A stretch of 37,569 nucleotides of DNA from Verrucomicrobiota bacterium (GTDB lineage Bacteria; Verrucomicrobiota; Verrucomicrobiia; Verrucomicrobiales; Akkermansiaceae): NCBI GenBank assembly GCA_008932955.1, contig WBXE01000001.1:1-37569 (forward strand), written 5' to 3'. The notes beneath the pieces are model-generated. The model saw only the letters and a list, made by a program, of their open reading frames with translations. It was not told where the DNA came from and did no database searches. A program made the translations under genes and the position numbers. Shown piece after piece: positions 15,323 through 23,619 of the stretch. Numbering within the stretch: the first letter of the stretch is position 1; every line of letters begins with the position of its first letter.

Positions 15323-15705
15323 GGTGAGGCCCACAGCGGTTTTTTCCGTAGGACAATGGGGGTGGCGGCCATGGCGAGCCCGCAGATGAGCCAGGCGGCG
15401 CGGGTGAAGAAGGTGGTGTCGCAGTGCAGGAATAGGGCGATTTTAAGAATCCCAGCTGGAGGATGGGGCGTTGGGCGACGCGGTTGCGGTGGGGATCGCT
15501 GGTCTGGGTGAGGCCGGAGGTGGCGCACACGACCATCCCGCGGCCATTTTCAAGAGCCCTATGGCGGAAGATTTCGGCATCTTGCAGGTGCTGGCGGGCG
15601 GGCCAGCGTCCATGCTCGGCACGGCAAACGCCTCGGCACCGGCGGCTGTCATGCGGCGGACGCAATCGGTGAAATCGCAATCAAAGCAGATGGGCGTGCC
15701 AAAGG
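15320..15705 (-). pseudogene. Decayed nitrilase-superfamily / apolipoprotein N-acyltransferase-like fragment
   Basis: Three reading frames on the minus strand give consecutive parts of one protein. First is GTPICFDCDFTDCVRRMTAAG and AFAVPSMDAG (about 15705-15590), containing the nitrilase-type Cys context ICFD. Then, shifted, AEIFRHRALENGRGMVVCAT, SGLTQTSDPHRNRV (about 15590-15440). Then, shifted again, LKIALFLHCDTTFFTRAAWL and ICGLAMAATPIVLRKK, a C-terminal membrane helix. The order (Cys loop, RALENGR, conserved T-x-G, DPxG-like turn, terminal helix) fits the end of an Lnt-like or related carbon-nitrogen hydrolase. At least two frameshifts and the missing N-terminal part show it is dead. It sits between vapC and the Rpn-type gene. 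Confidence 0.6.
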
Positions 15706-15748
15706 AACTTGACGTCAGACACCCAGTATTTCAGCCTCCAGGTTGATC

Positions 15749-16702
15749 ATGGCAAAGAAGTCGATCCACCAGCCTCACGACAAGCTCTTCAAGAGCACCT
15801 TCGGGGAGCCCGCCAACGCAATCGGCTTTCTGCGCGGCATCTTTCCCGCGGGCCTCTCCACGGCTCTCGACTGGGACCGCTTGCGGCTCGAGCCCGGCAG
15901 TTTTGTCGATTCCCACTACCGCCACAGCGAGAGCGACCTGCTATTTTCCACGCCGCTGTGCGGGCAGGACTGCCTGATTTACGTGCTCTTCGAACACCAG
16001 CGCGAACTCGACCGCTGGCTTGCTTTGCGACTGTTGCGGTACATGGCACGCATTTGGGAAAAATTCCTGCGCCAGCAGCCCAAGGCGGACAAGTTGCCCA
16101 TCATCGTGCCGGTGGTGCTGGCACAAAATGCCAAGCGCTGGGACCTGCCGCTGGAGTTCTCATCCCTGCTGGACATTCCCGCCGGGTTGACCGACGAAGC
16201 CCGCCCCTTTATTCCCGATTTCACCTTTCGGCTCATCCAGTTGGCGGACCTGCCATTTGATAAAATCCTCGGCACCCCGGCGGGCATCATCACGTTGCGA
16301 GTTATGAAGGCCGAGCGCATCGCCAAACTCCTCGACGACCAAGTATGGGATGAGGCGCTCATGATCCAAATCCCGCGTGAAATTCGCGAGTTTATCATTC
16401 GCTACATTCTGGACGCAGGCGTTGACAAAGACGCCTTTGACCATAAAATTGCTCACATCACCCAACCCGAAATCCAATCCTCTGCCATGACAATTGCTCA
16501 ACAACTCCGTCAGGAAGGTCGTCAGGAAGGTCGTCAGGAAGGTCGTCAGGAAGGTCGTCAGGAAGGCAAGATTCTCGCTCTGGAGGAACTTATGGGCCTT
16601 GCGCCAACCGATGCCCAGGCTCTCGCCTCACTCACCATCCCCGAACTGGAGCGGCGCTATGAGCTGTTGCGCCGAGAATACGATTCCCGCTTCCGGCGCT
16701 AA
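15749..16702 (+). CDS. Rpn-family recombination-promoting nuclease (PD-(D/E)XK transposase-like)
   Basis: 317 residues. The N-terminus HQPHDKLFKSTFGEP and the central SESDLLFSTPL, IYVLFEHQRELD match the transposase_31/Rpn family: Asp63, Glu82 and Gln84 form the D...ExQ nuclease core. Rpn proteins in E. coli are DNA endonucleases that promote RecA-independent recombination. Residues 254-273 are five perfect RQEG repeats, followed by a C-terminal helical region (LERRYELLRREYDSRFRR). The ATG at 15749 is chosen over a TTG two codons earlier. It is next to a decayed gene and a toxin-antitoxin pair, consistent with recent gene turnover here. No terminal inverted repeats of an insertion sequence are seen. 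Confidence 0.88.
   Translation: MAKKSIHQPHDKLFKSTFGEPANAIGFLRGIFPAGLSTALDWDRLRLEPGSFVDSHYRHSESDLLFSTPLCGQDCLIYVLFEHQRELDRWLALRLLRYMARIWEKFLRQQPKADKLPIIVPVVLAQNAKRWDLPLEFSSLLDIPAGLTDEARPFIPDFTFRLIQLADLPFDKILGTPAGIITLRVMKAERIAKLLDDQVWDEALMIQIPREIREFIIRYILDAGVDKDAFDHKIAHITQPEIQSSAMTIAQQLRQEGRQEGRQEGRQEGRQEGKILALEELMGLAPTDAQALASLTIPELERRYELLRREYDSRFRR
16508..16567 (+). repeat. 12-bp tandem repeat inside the Rpn-type gene, five units
   Basis: CGTCAGGAAGGT repeats at 16508, 16520, 16532, 16544 and 16556 (the last unit ends in GGC). Each encodes Arg-Gln-Glu-Gly. Near-perfect identity suggests recent slippage; copy-number change would keep the frame and alter only linker length. Confidence 0.97.
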
Positions 16703-16990
16703 GAAGACCCAAGACCGCTGCGCTACAAGACGCAAGGCGCAAGACCACGGAGCGCAGCGCTTCCCTTGGGAAACGCGAACATCGAACATTGCCTCCGGCT
16801 ATGCCAGTTAGACCTACGCCAGTTTTCTCCAAGCTCGCTAGCGCTCGCTCCGCGTTCAACGGTGAACATACAACGTCGAACCGGAGAGCAAAAGACAACG
16901 CCTTGCGTCTGTTTCTATCGCCTCTTTTGTTCGGCGTCCGGCCTTCTCGATGTTGGGATGGTGGATTGTGGATGGTGGGTTGAATAGTGG
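16703..16990. other. Gene-free stretch with degenerate repeat words
   Basis: 288 bases between convergent genes. It holds AAGACCCAAGACCG, CAAGACGCAAGGCGCAAGAC and GGAGCGCAGCGCTT words (also near 3973-4060), then GAACATCGAACATTG and GTTCAACGGTGAACATACAA, and GGATGGTGGATTGTGGATGG. No coding frame and no clear terminator are seen. Confidence 0.5.
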
Positions 16991-18778
16991 CTATTGCGAA
17001 GTGTCGCCGCCATCGGCGGCGGTGGCCATCACGTCCTCAGGAGGGAGGGTGGCGGCTTCCTGGAGAAAGGATTTGCGGCAGAGTTCGGCGTATTTTTTCC
17101 CGTGGGCGAGCAACTCGTTGTGGCTGCCTTGTTCGATGACCACCCCCTTATCCAACACGTAGATGCGTCCGGCATTTTGGATGGTGGAAAGCCGGTGGGC
17201 GATGACGATGGCAGTGCGGTTTTCCATCAAGCGGTCGAGCGCGTCCTGGATTTGGCGTTCGGTTTCCGAGTCGACCGACGCGGTGGCTTCGTCGAGAAGC
17301 AGAATGGGGGCGTTTTTGAGCAAGGCGCGGGCGATAGACAGGCGCTGTTTTTCGCCGCCGGAGAGCTTGACGCCGCGCTCACCAACGTTGGTGTCGAGGT
17401 TCTGGGGCAGGGCATGCACAAAGTCAGCTGCGTGGGCGGCGGTTAAGGCGGCCCACAGCTCGGCGTCGGTGGCATCCCGTTTGGAGAGGAGGAGGTTTTC
17501 ACGGACGCTGCCATTGAACAGGAACGGCTCCTGGGTGACGTAGGCGAGGTGCTCGCGCAGGGAGTCTTTGGCGAGTTCGGCAATGTCCTGGCCATCGATG
17601 GTGATGGTGCCGGAGTTGATCTCGTAAAAGCGTGCCAATAAGGCCAGGACGGTGGTCTTGCCGGCCCCGGTGGAACCCACGAGGGCGATGGTTTGGCCGG
17701 GTTGGGCCTCGAGGGTGACGCCGTGGAGGGTGGGTTGCTCTTGGTAGGTGAAGCAGACATTTTCGAAGCGCACGGCACCGCGGAGGTGTTTGGGCAAGGA
17801 TTTGCCGTGGCGGGCATTGGGTTCTTCCTCGGCATCGAGGATCTGGAACACACGGTCGGCCGCGGCACGCCCAGAGAGCAGCATTTGGTTGAGCGAGTTG
17901 AGGCGGTCAATCGGCTCGTAAAACAACGACAAAAACAGCAGGAATCCCGCAAAATCCCCCATCTTCAAGTCGCCGCGCATCACCGCCTGCCCCCCGAACG
18001 CCAGCACCAGCACGTAGCCACTCATCCGCAAAAACGACATGCCCGGCGAATACACCGCCCACCACCGCATCATCCGCAGCGTGCTGTGGCGCAATATGTC
18101 GGAAAATCGGTTGAAGCGCGCGTGCTCGTCGGCCTCCGCAGCGTAGGCCTTGATTTGGCTCACTCCCGAAATGTTGTCGTGCAACAAGGCGTTGAGGTCG
18201 GAAGCCGCTTCGCGTTGGTTGCGGTAGCGGTCGCGGCCACGGGTCGAATAAATCCAGGCTGAGAAGGCCAAAAATGGCACCGGCAGGGTGGCCCAGGCCG
18301 CCACTGCAGGATTCAAATAAAACAAAAATCCGCCCACGCTCAGCACCTGCAAGGCCGCCACCAAGCCCTGCTCAATGCCGTCAATGAGCACCCGCTCCAT
18401 GTTGGTGACGTCCTCGACCACCCGCGTCATGATGTCGCCGGTGCGGCGGGTATCGAACCAACGCAGGGGCAAGCGCTGGATTTTCGCGTAAAGATCCGAG
18501 CGAATATCGAAGATGACCTTTTGCTCAAACGTATTGTTGATGAGAATGCGCAGCGAATTGAGGCCGTCTTTGACTAGAAAGCCGAGCAAGGCCAGCCAGA
18601 TCCACAGGAAAAATTCGCCGTGGCGATGCGGGTTGGGAATGATGTCGTTGATGACATGACGGGTGGCATTGGGGAACACAAAGATGGCCAGCGTCATGCC
18701 CATGGCACAGAAAAACTGGGCAACTGCAAGGCCTGGGTAGTGTCGGAGGTAGGCGAGAACGCGGAAGATGGACTGCAT
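16991..18778 (-). CDS. MsbA-like ABC exporter (fused membrane and ATPase domains)
   Basis: 595 residues from the ATG at 18778. The first ~320 residues contain about six membrane helices, with the family motif YAKIQRLPLRWFDTRRTGDI. The ATPase domain has Walker A GSTGAGKTT, Q-loop VTQEPFLFNGSVREN, signature LSGGEKQRLSIARALL, Walker B ILLLDEATASVD and H-loop IAHRLSTI. It acts as a homodimer in the inner membrane; the closest known role is flipping lipid A or another lipid, but drug export cannot be excluded. A TTG at 18841 preceded by AAGGAAG could add 21 residues; I prefer the ATG because the added stretch is not typical. It is divergent from the coiled-coil pair. Confidence 0.93.
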   Translation of the reverse strand: MQSIFRVLAYLRHYPGLAVAQFFCAMGMTLAIFVFPNATRHVINDIIPNPHRHGEFFLWIWLALLGFLVKDGLNSLRILINNTFEQKVIFDIRSDLYAKIQRLPLRWFDTRRTGDIMTRVVEDVTNMERVLIDGIEQGLVAALQVLSVGGFLFYLNPAVAAWATLPVPFLAFSAWIYSTRGRDRYRNQREAASDLNALLHDNISGVSQIKAYAAEADEHARFNRFSDILRHSTLRMMRWWAVYSPGMSFLRMSGYVLVLAFGGQAVMRGDLKMGDFAGFLLFLSLFYEPIDRLNSLNQMLLSGRAAADRVFQILDAEEEPNARHGKSLPKHLRGAVRFENVCFTYQEQPTLHGVTLEAQPGQTIALVGSTGAGKTTVLALLARFYEINSGTITIDGQDIAELAKDSLREHLAYVTQEPFLFNGSVRENLLLSKRDATDAELWAALTAAHAADFVHALPQNLDTNVGERGVKLSGGEKQRLSIARALLKNAPILLLDEATASVDSETERQIQDALDRLMENRTAIVIAHRLSTIQNAGRIYVLDKGVVIEQGSHNELLAHGKKYAELCRKSFLQEAATLPPEDVMATAADGGDTSQ

Positions 18779-18933
18779 GGAAGGCAGTCCACTGATGCGT
18801 GCTGGGGCTGACTTTGTAAAGGCAAGCTGAAAAAAATTCAAAACTTCCTTAAATTTTGGATTGCGGTAGAGGTAACGGCGTCCCTAAGGTCGGTCGCAGA
18901 CGACGTAATCAACCCGCCCAACCTACCTCTCTC

Positions 18934-19896
18934 ATGGCCAATGTCTTCGGAATTCTAACCGCAATAGTGCTTACACTGGCATCCTTTGTCGCCTACAAGA
19001 ACAAAGATGCTTACGCCAACGAGCTGACCCATCGCCAGAATGAGGATAGCAAGCTCGCCGCCACCGAGGCTCGATTCAAAACCGCTCAGAAAAGCTTGGC
19101 CGAGACACAGGCCAAACACACGGAAGGCAAGCAGCAGGTTGCCAAGCTCGCAACCGAGAAGAGTGATCTCGAGACCGCCAATGCAGCCGTCAAGCAAGAG
19201 GTTGACAGCAAGACTGCGGTGATGGATGACAATAAGAGCAAGCTTGACAAGATGAAGGAGCAAGCCGGGAAAATTGGCAAAGCCCGCGACAGTGCCGAAA
19301 AAGTCAAAACTTTGGGTGCCGAGATGGAAGAGCTTAAATTGTTGATCGCCAAGAATCTCGCCCAGCTCGACAGCCTGACCAAGGAAAACTCGCAGACGGC
19401 CGGCCGCAATGACGTTTTGAAAGGTCGCACCGACATGATCTCGCGTCGCGAGTCGTTCTTTACTAAGGCTGAGATCAACGCCATCTATCCGAATTGGGGG
19501 TTTGTTACTCTTAGCGCCGGCAATATTTCCGGCGTAGTCGCCGGTTCGACTCTTGAAATCGTCCGCGACGCCAAGGCGGTCGGCAAGTTGCTCGTCACTG
19601 CCGTGGAGGCCAATACCGCCTCGGCCTCGATCGTTCCTGATTCGCTGGTGGATGGCTCGGTGCTAATGGTCGGTGACCAAGTGGTGCCGACGCATAAGCC
19701 CGTCGAGATAGCCAAGGCCCCGGTCAGCCAACCGGCGGCGGCAGCGACCAAGGCCCCGGCCAAGGATGCGGAGCCTGCCGCAGAATCCACGATGGATCCC
19801 GCACCCGGAGCCGCTGCGGAACCCGACGCCACCCCGGCGGCCACTCCGGATGCCACGCCTGAAGCGCCAGCAGCAGCCGCCCCCGAGGCTAACTGA
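18934..19896 (+). CDS. Membrane-anchored coiled-coil protein, paralogue 1
   Basis: 320 residues. One N-terminal membrane helix (about residues 4-21), then a long Lys/Glu/Ala-rich coiled coil (about 28-175), then a compact domain (about 183-252) with NWGFVTLSAGN, GSTLEIVRDAKAVGKL and GDQVVP, and a Pro/Ala/Glu-rich tail (about 258-320). The compact domain matches that of the next gene in order and spacing. It resembles small beta-rich domains with a glycine-rich turn and RDG-type hairpin, such as the FlgT C-terminal type, but this is only a resemblance. No enzyme motif is seen. The helix would leave the rest in the periplasm. Start chosen at the ATG just before the hydrophobic helix. 38 bases separate it from its paralogue, so a shared transcript is likely. 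Confidence 0.82.
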   Translation: MANVFGILTAIVLTLASFVAYKNKDAYANELTHRQNEDSKLAATEARFKTAQKSLAETQAKHTEGKQQVAKLATEKSDLETANAAVKQEVDSKTAVMDDNKSKLDKMKEQAGKIGKARDSAEKVKTLGAEMEELKLLIAKNLAQLDSLTKENSQTAGRNDVLKGRTDMISRRESFFTKAEINAIYPNWGFVTLSAGNISGVVAGSTLEIVRDAKAVGKLLVTAVEANTASASIVPDSLVDGSVLMVGDQVVPTHKPVEIAKAPVSQPAAAATKAPAKDAEPAAESTMDPAPGAAAEPDATPAATPDATPEAPAAAAPEAN

Positions 19897-19934
19897 TTTT
19901 CACCCACCCCTAAAACTCTTCGCAAGGAACGCCC

Positions 19935-20750
19935 ATGAAAGTCAAAGCTATCTTTTACATCCTCGCCATTCTCACGATCGGTGGGGCCGCGTATTTTTCC
20001 TACGACCACTCGCTGAAGTTCAAGGTGCAGCAGGACAAGCGCTTGGCCGACGTCAAGAAGAACAAGGAAACGACCCACGAGGCAGAAATCACCGAAAAGG
20101 ACCTCAAGGATGAGCAAGCAGCCCTCACAAAAGTCCTCAACGCCCGCGAGGAAACCAAGCAAAGCATCGCCGCACTCAAGGCCACCGAATCCAAAGCCAA
20201 GGATGACCTAGCTAAACTCGACGCCGAAATTGCCAAACAGAAGGAAGAATTGAAGGATCTCGCCAAGAACCTGGCGGAAATTCAGGTCGTTCTAACCGGG
20301 CTGGGGGATGGAGTCGCCATCGATGGCATCGAAGACTTTATCGATAAGATCGCCAAAGAGGTGACCGACCTCAAAACGAAAGTCGAAGAGAATGAAACCT
20401 TGGTGGCAGGTGCCGAAAAACGCCTAGCCGACAATAAGGCCGAGGAAAGCCGCTTGGTCGGTAAGACCCTGACCCGCAACGTGCGTATCGGTAACAATGG
20501 GATGGAAGCGGTGATCACCGGGGTCAATCAGGGCTGGGGCTTCGTGGTCATTGGCGCGGGCAATAGTGCCGGTTTCACCCCGCAGACTTCGCTGCTCGTC
20601 AAGCGCGATGGCCGGCTCATTGGCCGAGTCCATCCCACCGCTATTGAGCCAAGCCAAACCATTGCCGATATCGATCCGGAAAGTTTGGCCTCAGGGGTGC
20701 GCTTGCAACCCGGTGACCGGGTGATCCTCGCCAATCCAGTTAGCCACTAA
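19935..20750 (+). CDS. Membrane-anchored coiled-coil protein, paralogue 2
   Basis: 271 residues. N-terminal membrane helix (about 5-21), coiled coil (about 30-120 and 138-175) interrupted by a hinge TGLGDGVAIDG (121-131), then the shared C-terminal domain with QGWGFVVIGAGNSAG (199-213), LLVKRDGRLIGRVHP and LQPGDRVILANP. It has no Pro/Ala tail, unlike its neighbour. AAGGAA lies 7 bases before the ATG, one of the few good ribosome sites in the window. Similar tandem pairs, as I remember them, are verrucomicrobial. A structural or cell-envelope role, perhaps as heteromer, is an inference. Confidence 0.83.
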   Translation: MKVKAIFYILAILTIGGAAYFSYDHSLKFKVQQDKRLADVKKNKETTHEAEITEKDLKDEQAALTKVLNAREETKQSIAALKATESKAKDDLAKLDAEIAKQKEELKDLAKNLAEIQVVLTGLGDGVAIDGIEDFIDKIAKEVTDLKTKVEENETLVAGAEKRLADNKAEESRLVGKTLTRNVRIGNNGMEAVITGVNQGWGFVVIGAGNSAGFTPQTSLLVKRDGRLIGRVHPTAIEPSQTIADIDPESLASGVRLQPGDRVILANPVSH

Positions 20751-20781
20751 GCACGGACGGTGACTTTTTTTTCATAAACCC

Positions 20782-20818
20782 GCTCCGCAGGCTTGCGTCC
20801 GGCGGAGCTTGTTTTATT
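20782..20818 (+). terminator. Terminator-like hairpin with T-rich tail
   Basis: GCTCCGC (20782-20788) pairs perfectly with GCGGAGC (20802-20808) around a 13-base loop and is followed at once by TTGTTTTATT. It would end the coiled-coil transcript. Because the lipoprotein ATG begins only 9 bases later, it could instead attenuate read-through into that gene. Confidence 0.5.
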
Positions 20819-20826
20819 CTCGGCCC

Positions 20827-21027
20827 ATGCGTGGATCCTTATTGCTGCTGCTGACCGTCACCGTTGCAGGCCTGAACCTCACTTCTTGCAATACCAACAA
20901 GGAACCCGAAATCATCCCGGTGCCGCCGACGAGCAACAGCACCAAGATCCCCTGGAACTCGCAAGGTGCCACCGGTGGCGGCCAAGGCCAATTCGGCATG
21001 CTTCAGCAAAATCAATACCGGCGCTGA
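20827..21027 (+). CDS. Small lipoprotein
   Basis: 66 residues. A lipoprotein signal peptide is clear: MRGSLLLLLTVTVAGLNLTSC, with the lipobox LTSC and the lipidated Cys at about residue 21. The mature part is short and polar with a Pro/Asn/Gly/Gln-rich end (PWNSQG, GGGQGQFGMLQQNQYRR). No domain is recognised. The ATG at 20827 is used; a TTG at 20809 would put charged residues ahead of the signal. It lies downstream of the coiled-coil pair and converges with rlmH. Confidence 0.75.
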   Translation: MRGSLLLLLTVTVAGLNLTSCNTNKEPEIIPVPPTSNSTKIPWNSQGATGGGQGQFGMLQQNQYRR

Positions 21028-21037
21028 GCTAGGTTGC

Positions 21038-21481
21038 TCAGTCGCGGTGATAGGGAGCTCCGGCCCGCAACGAGGCGACCCGATAGAGTTGCTCTAACAA
21101 AACCACCAGGGCCAGCTCGTGCTGCAGCGTCAGGGGTGAGAGAGTCAGCACCCATTCACAGGCCTCGCGCAACTCGGGGCTGTGGCCATCTGCCGCGCCG
21201 AGCAAGAATGCCAGCGTTTTAATCTCTCCGCGGCGCTCGAGAGTTTGGAGTTTGTCCGCCAAGCCGCGCGTGCTCAGGCCTTCGCCGCGTTCGTCCAGCG
21301 CCACGCGCCAGCAACCTTGCGATCGCTCTAACAATCTAGCGGAAACCTCGGCGCTCGATCCCGCCTTGATGACCACCACCTCGTACGATCCCAACCGTGC
21401 GAGGCGCTTCAGATACTCAGCCACCCCGGCCTTGGCGTAGGCGAGGGCGGGTTTGCCGGCAACGATGATGCGTACATGCAT
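21038..21481 (-). CDS. rlmH: 23S rRNA (pseudouridine1915-N3)-methyltransferase RlmH
   Basis: This SPOUT-class enzyme methylates pseudouridine 1915 of 23S rRNA in the mature ribosome, using S-adenosylmethionine. 147 residues, slightly short of the usual 155. It starts MHVRIIVAGKP and has the SAM-binding knot: LAFLLGAADGHSPEL, then LTLSPLTLQHELALVVLLEQ, and the end LYRVASLRAGAPYHRD, close to the family YRA...G.PYH. The ATG at 21481 is chosen over longer in-frame starts. tsaB lies 194 bases upstream on the same strand. Confidence 0.94.
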   Translation of the reverse strand: MHVRIIVAGKPALAYAKAGVAEYLKRLARLGSYEVVVIKAGSSAEVSARLLERSQGCWRVALDERGEGLSTRGLADKLQTLERRGEIKTLAFLLGAADGHSPELREACEWVLTLSPLTLQHELALVVLLEQLYRVASLRAGAPYHRD

Positions 21482-21561
21482 GGGAGGCCGTAGAGCATGC
21501 CCCGGCCTTCGCTCATTCGCCAGTCCCAATTGCGTCGGCACGGCGTCAACTTCATAATGAC

Positions 21562-21576
21562 TGGCATATTATGCCA
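21562..21576. promoter_or_regulatory. Perfect interrupted palindrome between tsaB and rlmH
   Basis: TGGCATA-T-TATGCCA is a perfect 7+1+7 palindrome, 81 bases upstream of the rlmH start. It has operator-like symmetry but I recognise no known regulator. The stem is too short and has no T-run, so it is not an obvious terminator. Confidence 0.35.
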
Positions 21577-21675
21577 AGCGAAAAACAGAAATCCGGCCTG
21601 TGATGAAAGACCGCGCGCCCGGCACTCGCCAGCCAGCTGGCTTTGCTAGGCGACAGCAAGCTATCGCATTCCCGG

Positions 21676-22353
21676 CTAAACCAGCAGCCACGGTCGTTTC
21701 GCCGGGGTGATGTGCGGCGGCTTCAGATAAATCGGCTGCGGTAGCGCTGCTGCCCAGGTGGCCCGGGTTGCAGCGGTGGCTAGATCCCAAGCTCGCCAGA
21801 GTCGCGCGGCGGAGGGGAACTGCTGCGCCACCTCGGCAGCCAAGCTTTGCGGCAATGGAAAGCGCGCGGGTTCTTCAAAGGATACCACCGGGAGCCCTTG
21901 CTCCAAGGCCGCCGCAATACTCGCGATGAGGCCCGCAGCATCGCTGAGCTGTGGGTTTTCCGTCATCTGGCAGTCGACGACCCGCGCGATCCAATAGCTG
22001 CCGCGCCGCGCATCACCGATCACCCAGCAGCCGGCCGGGCCAGCAGCAGCGGGCAACGCCAATATCGATGGCAGCGCCACTGCCGGGCATTCTTGTGCCA
22101 GCGCCACGCCTTGGGCGGCGGCAATGCCGACCCGGGTGCCGCTGTAGCTGCCCGGGCCGCTGCCAACCAACACCCGGGCCAGACATCCGGCAGCGGCAGT
22201 TTCTAGCAATTCTGCGAGGGGGGCGAACAAACCCGCGTGGTGGCTGCGGTCACTGACGAACTCGCGTTGAGTTACAGCATCAAGAGGTCCGGCTAGGGCC
22301 AGCGAGGCCTGCGGGGTGGAGGTTTCCAAAACAAGGGTGAAGGGACCGGCCAT
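21676..22353 (-). CDS. tsaB: tRNA threonylcarbamoyladenosine (t6A) protein TsaB
   Basis: TsaB is an ASKHA-fold partner of TsaD needed to make t6A at position 37 of ANN-decoding tRNAs. 225 residues. Visible are FTLVLETSTPQASLALAG at the start and the conserved VGSGPGSYSGTRVGIAAAQG. The C-terminal part is more variable, as in the family. The ATG at 22353 gives the standard N-terminus; the longer open frame up to 22575 has no homology. No tsaD, tsaE or rimI partner is in the window. It is divergent from truA with a 241-base gap in which I see no clear sites. Confidence 0.93.
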   Translation of the reverse strand: MAGPFTLVLETSTPQASLALAGPLDAVTQREFVSDRSHHAGLFAPLAELLETAAAGCLARVLVGSGPGSYSGTRVGIAAAQGVALAQECPAVALPSILALPAAAGPAGCWVIGDARRGSYWIARVVDCQMTENPQLSDAAGLIASIAAALEQGLPVVSFEEPARFPLPQSLAAEVAQQFPSAARLWRAWDLATAATRATWAAALPQPIYLKPPHITPAKRPWLLV

Positions 22354-22594
22354 GACGAAAGGTGGGAGGGCAGACGCAAGCTCAAGAACCTGGATCGAGT
22401 AGTCGACCAAGCAGTAACTTGGGTTGCCAGAGGTCATGCTAATGGCATAAGACAGCTGCGGCAAGCGGAGTGTCGCCCGATTTGCGTTACGGGGGCTGGA
22501 AAGTGGCCACCCAAGCCTTGTAAGACCCAAGCCTCGAGATGAAAAATGCCAGCTCCACCACAACTCATTTGCCATCTAGCAACCACCATAGATT

Positions 22595-23407
22595 ATGCGT
22601 TTGAAGCTCACCATCGCCTACGACGGGCGCCCGTACACCGGTTGGCAATCGCAACCTGGCGGCGCCACCGTGCAGGACCACTTGCAGCGGGCCTTGGGGG
22701 AAATCGCCAAGCAAGCGGTAGCTATCCACGGCTCCGGGCGCACTGATACCGGAGTTCATGCGCTGGGCCAGGTTGCCCACTTTGAGGTGCCACAGCCGAC
22801 GACCATGAGTCCAACCAACTGGTTGCGAGCACTCAACTCCAAACTTCCCGCCACTATCCGCATCATGGCCTGCGAGGCTGCGCCAGCAGACTTTCACGCC
22901 CGCTTCTCGGCGATCGGTAAAATCTATCACTACGACATTTGCACCGCCCCGGTGCTGCCGCCACATCAGGCCGGCTTGGTCTGGCACCTGCCGCAGCGGC
23001 TCAATGCGGATTTGCTCGCGCTCGCGCTAACTCTGGTGTGCGGCAAGCACGACTTTCATGCCTTTGCCGCCTACCGTGGCGATGAAACCGCGGCGATGGA
23101 CTATCAGCGGCACCTCCATGCAGCCGACCTTGAGGCGCTGGCCGACGGATATCGCCTCACCTATGTCGGTGACGGCTTCCTCTATAAAATGGTGCGTCTG
23201 CTTACCGGGGCCGTAGTCAAGGTGGCCCTAGCCAAACTGGCACCAAGCACGCTGAGCGCCCTGCTCGATCAAGCGCCGGGCTTGCCCCATGGCAAGTCAC
23301 CGCACTGCGCGCCGGCTGTCGGGCTGTATCTCCAGCAAGTGCTCTATGCGGACTGCGACGCCATCCGTGGGTCCTTTCACACTCTATCCACATCAGCAAA
23401 GACATGA
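22595..23407 (+). CDS. truA: tRNA pseudouridine(38-40) synthase TruA
   Basis: It isomerises uridines 38, 39 and 40 in the anticodon arm of many tRNAs. 270 residues, typical length. The N-terminus MRLKLTIAYDGRPYTGWQ and the catalytic loop GSGRTDTGVHALGQVAHF (nucleophile Asp52) are unmistakable; HDFHAFAAY, YVGDGFLYKMVRLLTG and AVGLYLQQVLY follow in the usual order. The ATG at 22595 fits the family start. The gene seems monocistronic; the next gene starts 212 bases on. Confidence 0.96.
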   Translation: MRLKLTIAYDGRPYTGWQSQPGGATVQDHLQRALGEIAKQAVAIHGSGRTDTGVHALGQVAHFEVPQPTTMSPTNWLRALNSKLPATIRIMACEAAPADFHARFSAIGKIYHYDICTAPVLPPHQAGLVWHLPQRLNADLLALALTLVCGKHDFHAFAAYRGDETAAMDYQRHLHAADLEALADGYRLTYVGDGFLYKMVRLLTGAVVKVALAKLAPSTLSALLDQAPGLPHGKSPHCAPAVGLYLQQVLYADCDAIRGSFHTLSTSAKT

Positions 23408-23619
23408 TCATAAGTGGTGACGGAGGTGCACGCGCAATAACAACTGTCGCAAGGCGTCTGAGATGCATCGTCGCGGCGGTCTGTGAGCGCCGATGTGAAT
23501 GAGCGGCATTGACGATTCATGGGCATCAGCGGTCATAGACAGGCCGCTACAATGCGATAGATATGCTTGCGCGGGTTCCTTGCCTTGCAAAAACGAGCGG
23601 GTACAGACATCCTCGCGGG

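Noticed and set aside
15709..15733. TTGACG and TATTTC upstream of the Rpn-type gene as a promoter
   Set aside because: The spacing is only about 13 bases, too short for a sigma70 promoter.
22354..22575. A 74-residue N-terminal extension of TsaB
   Set aside because: The TsaB fold starts at MAGPFTLVLETS (22353); the upstream part has no family similarity.
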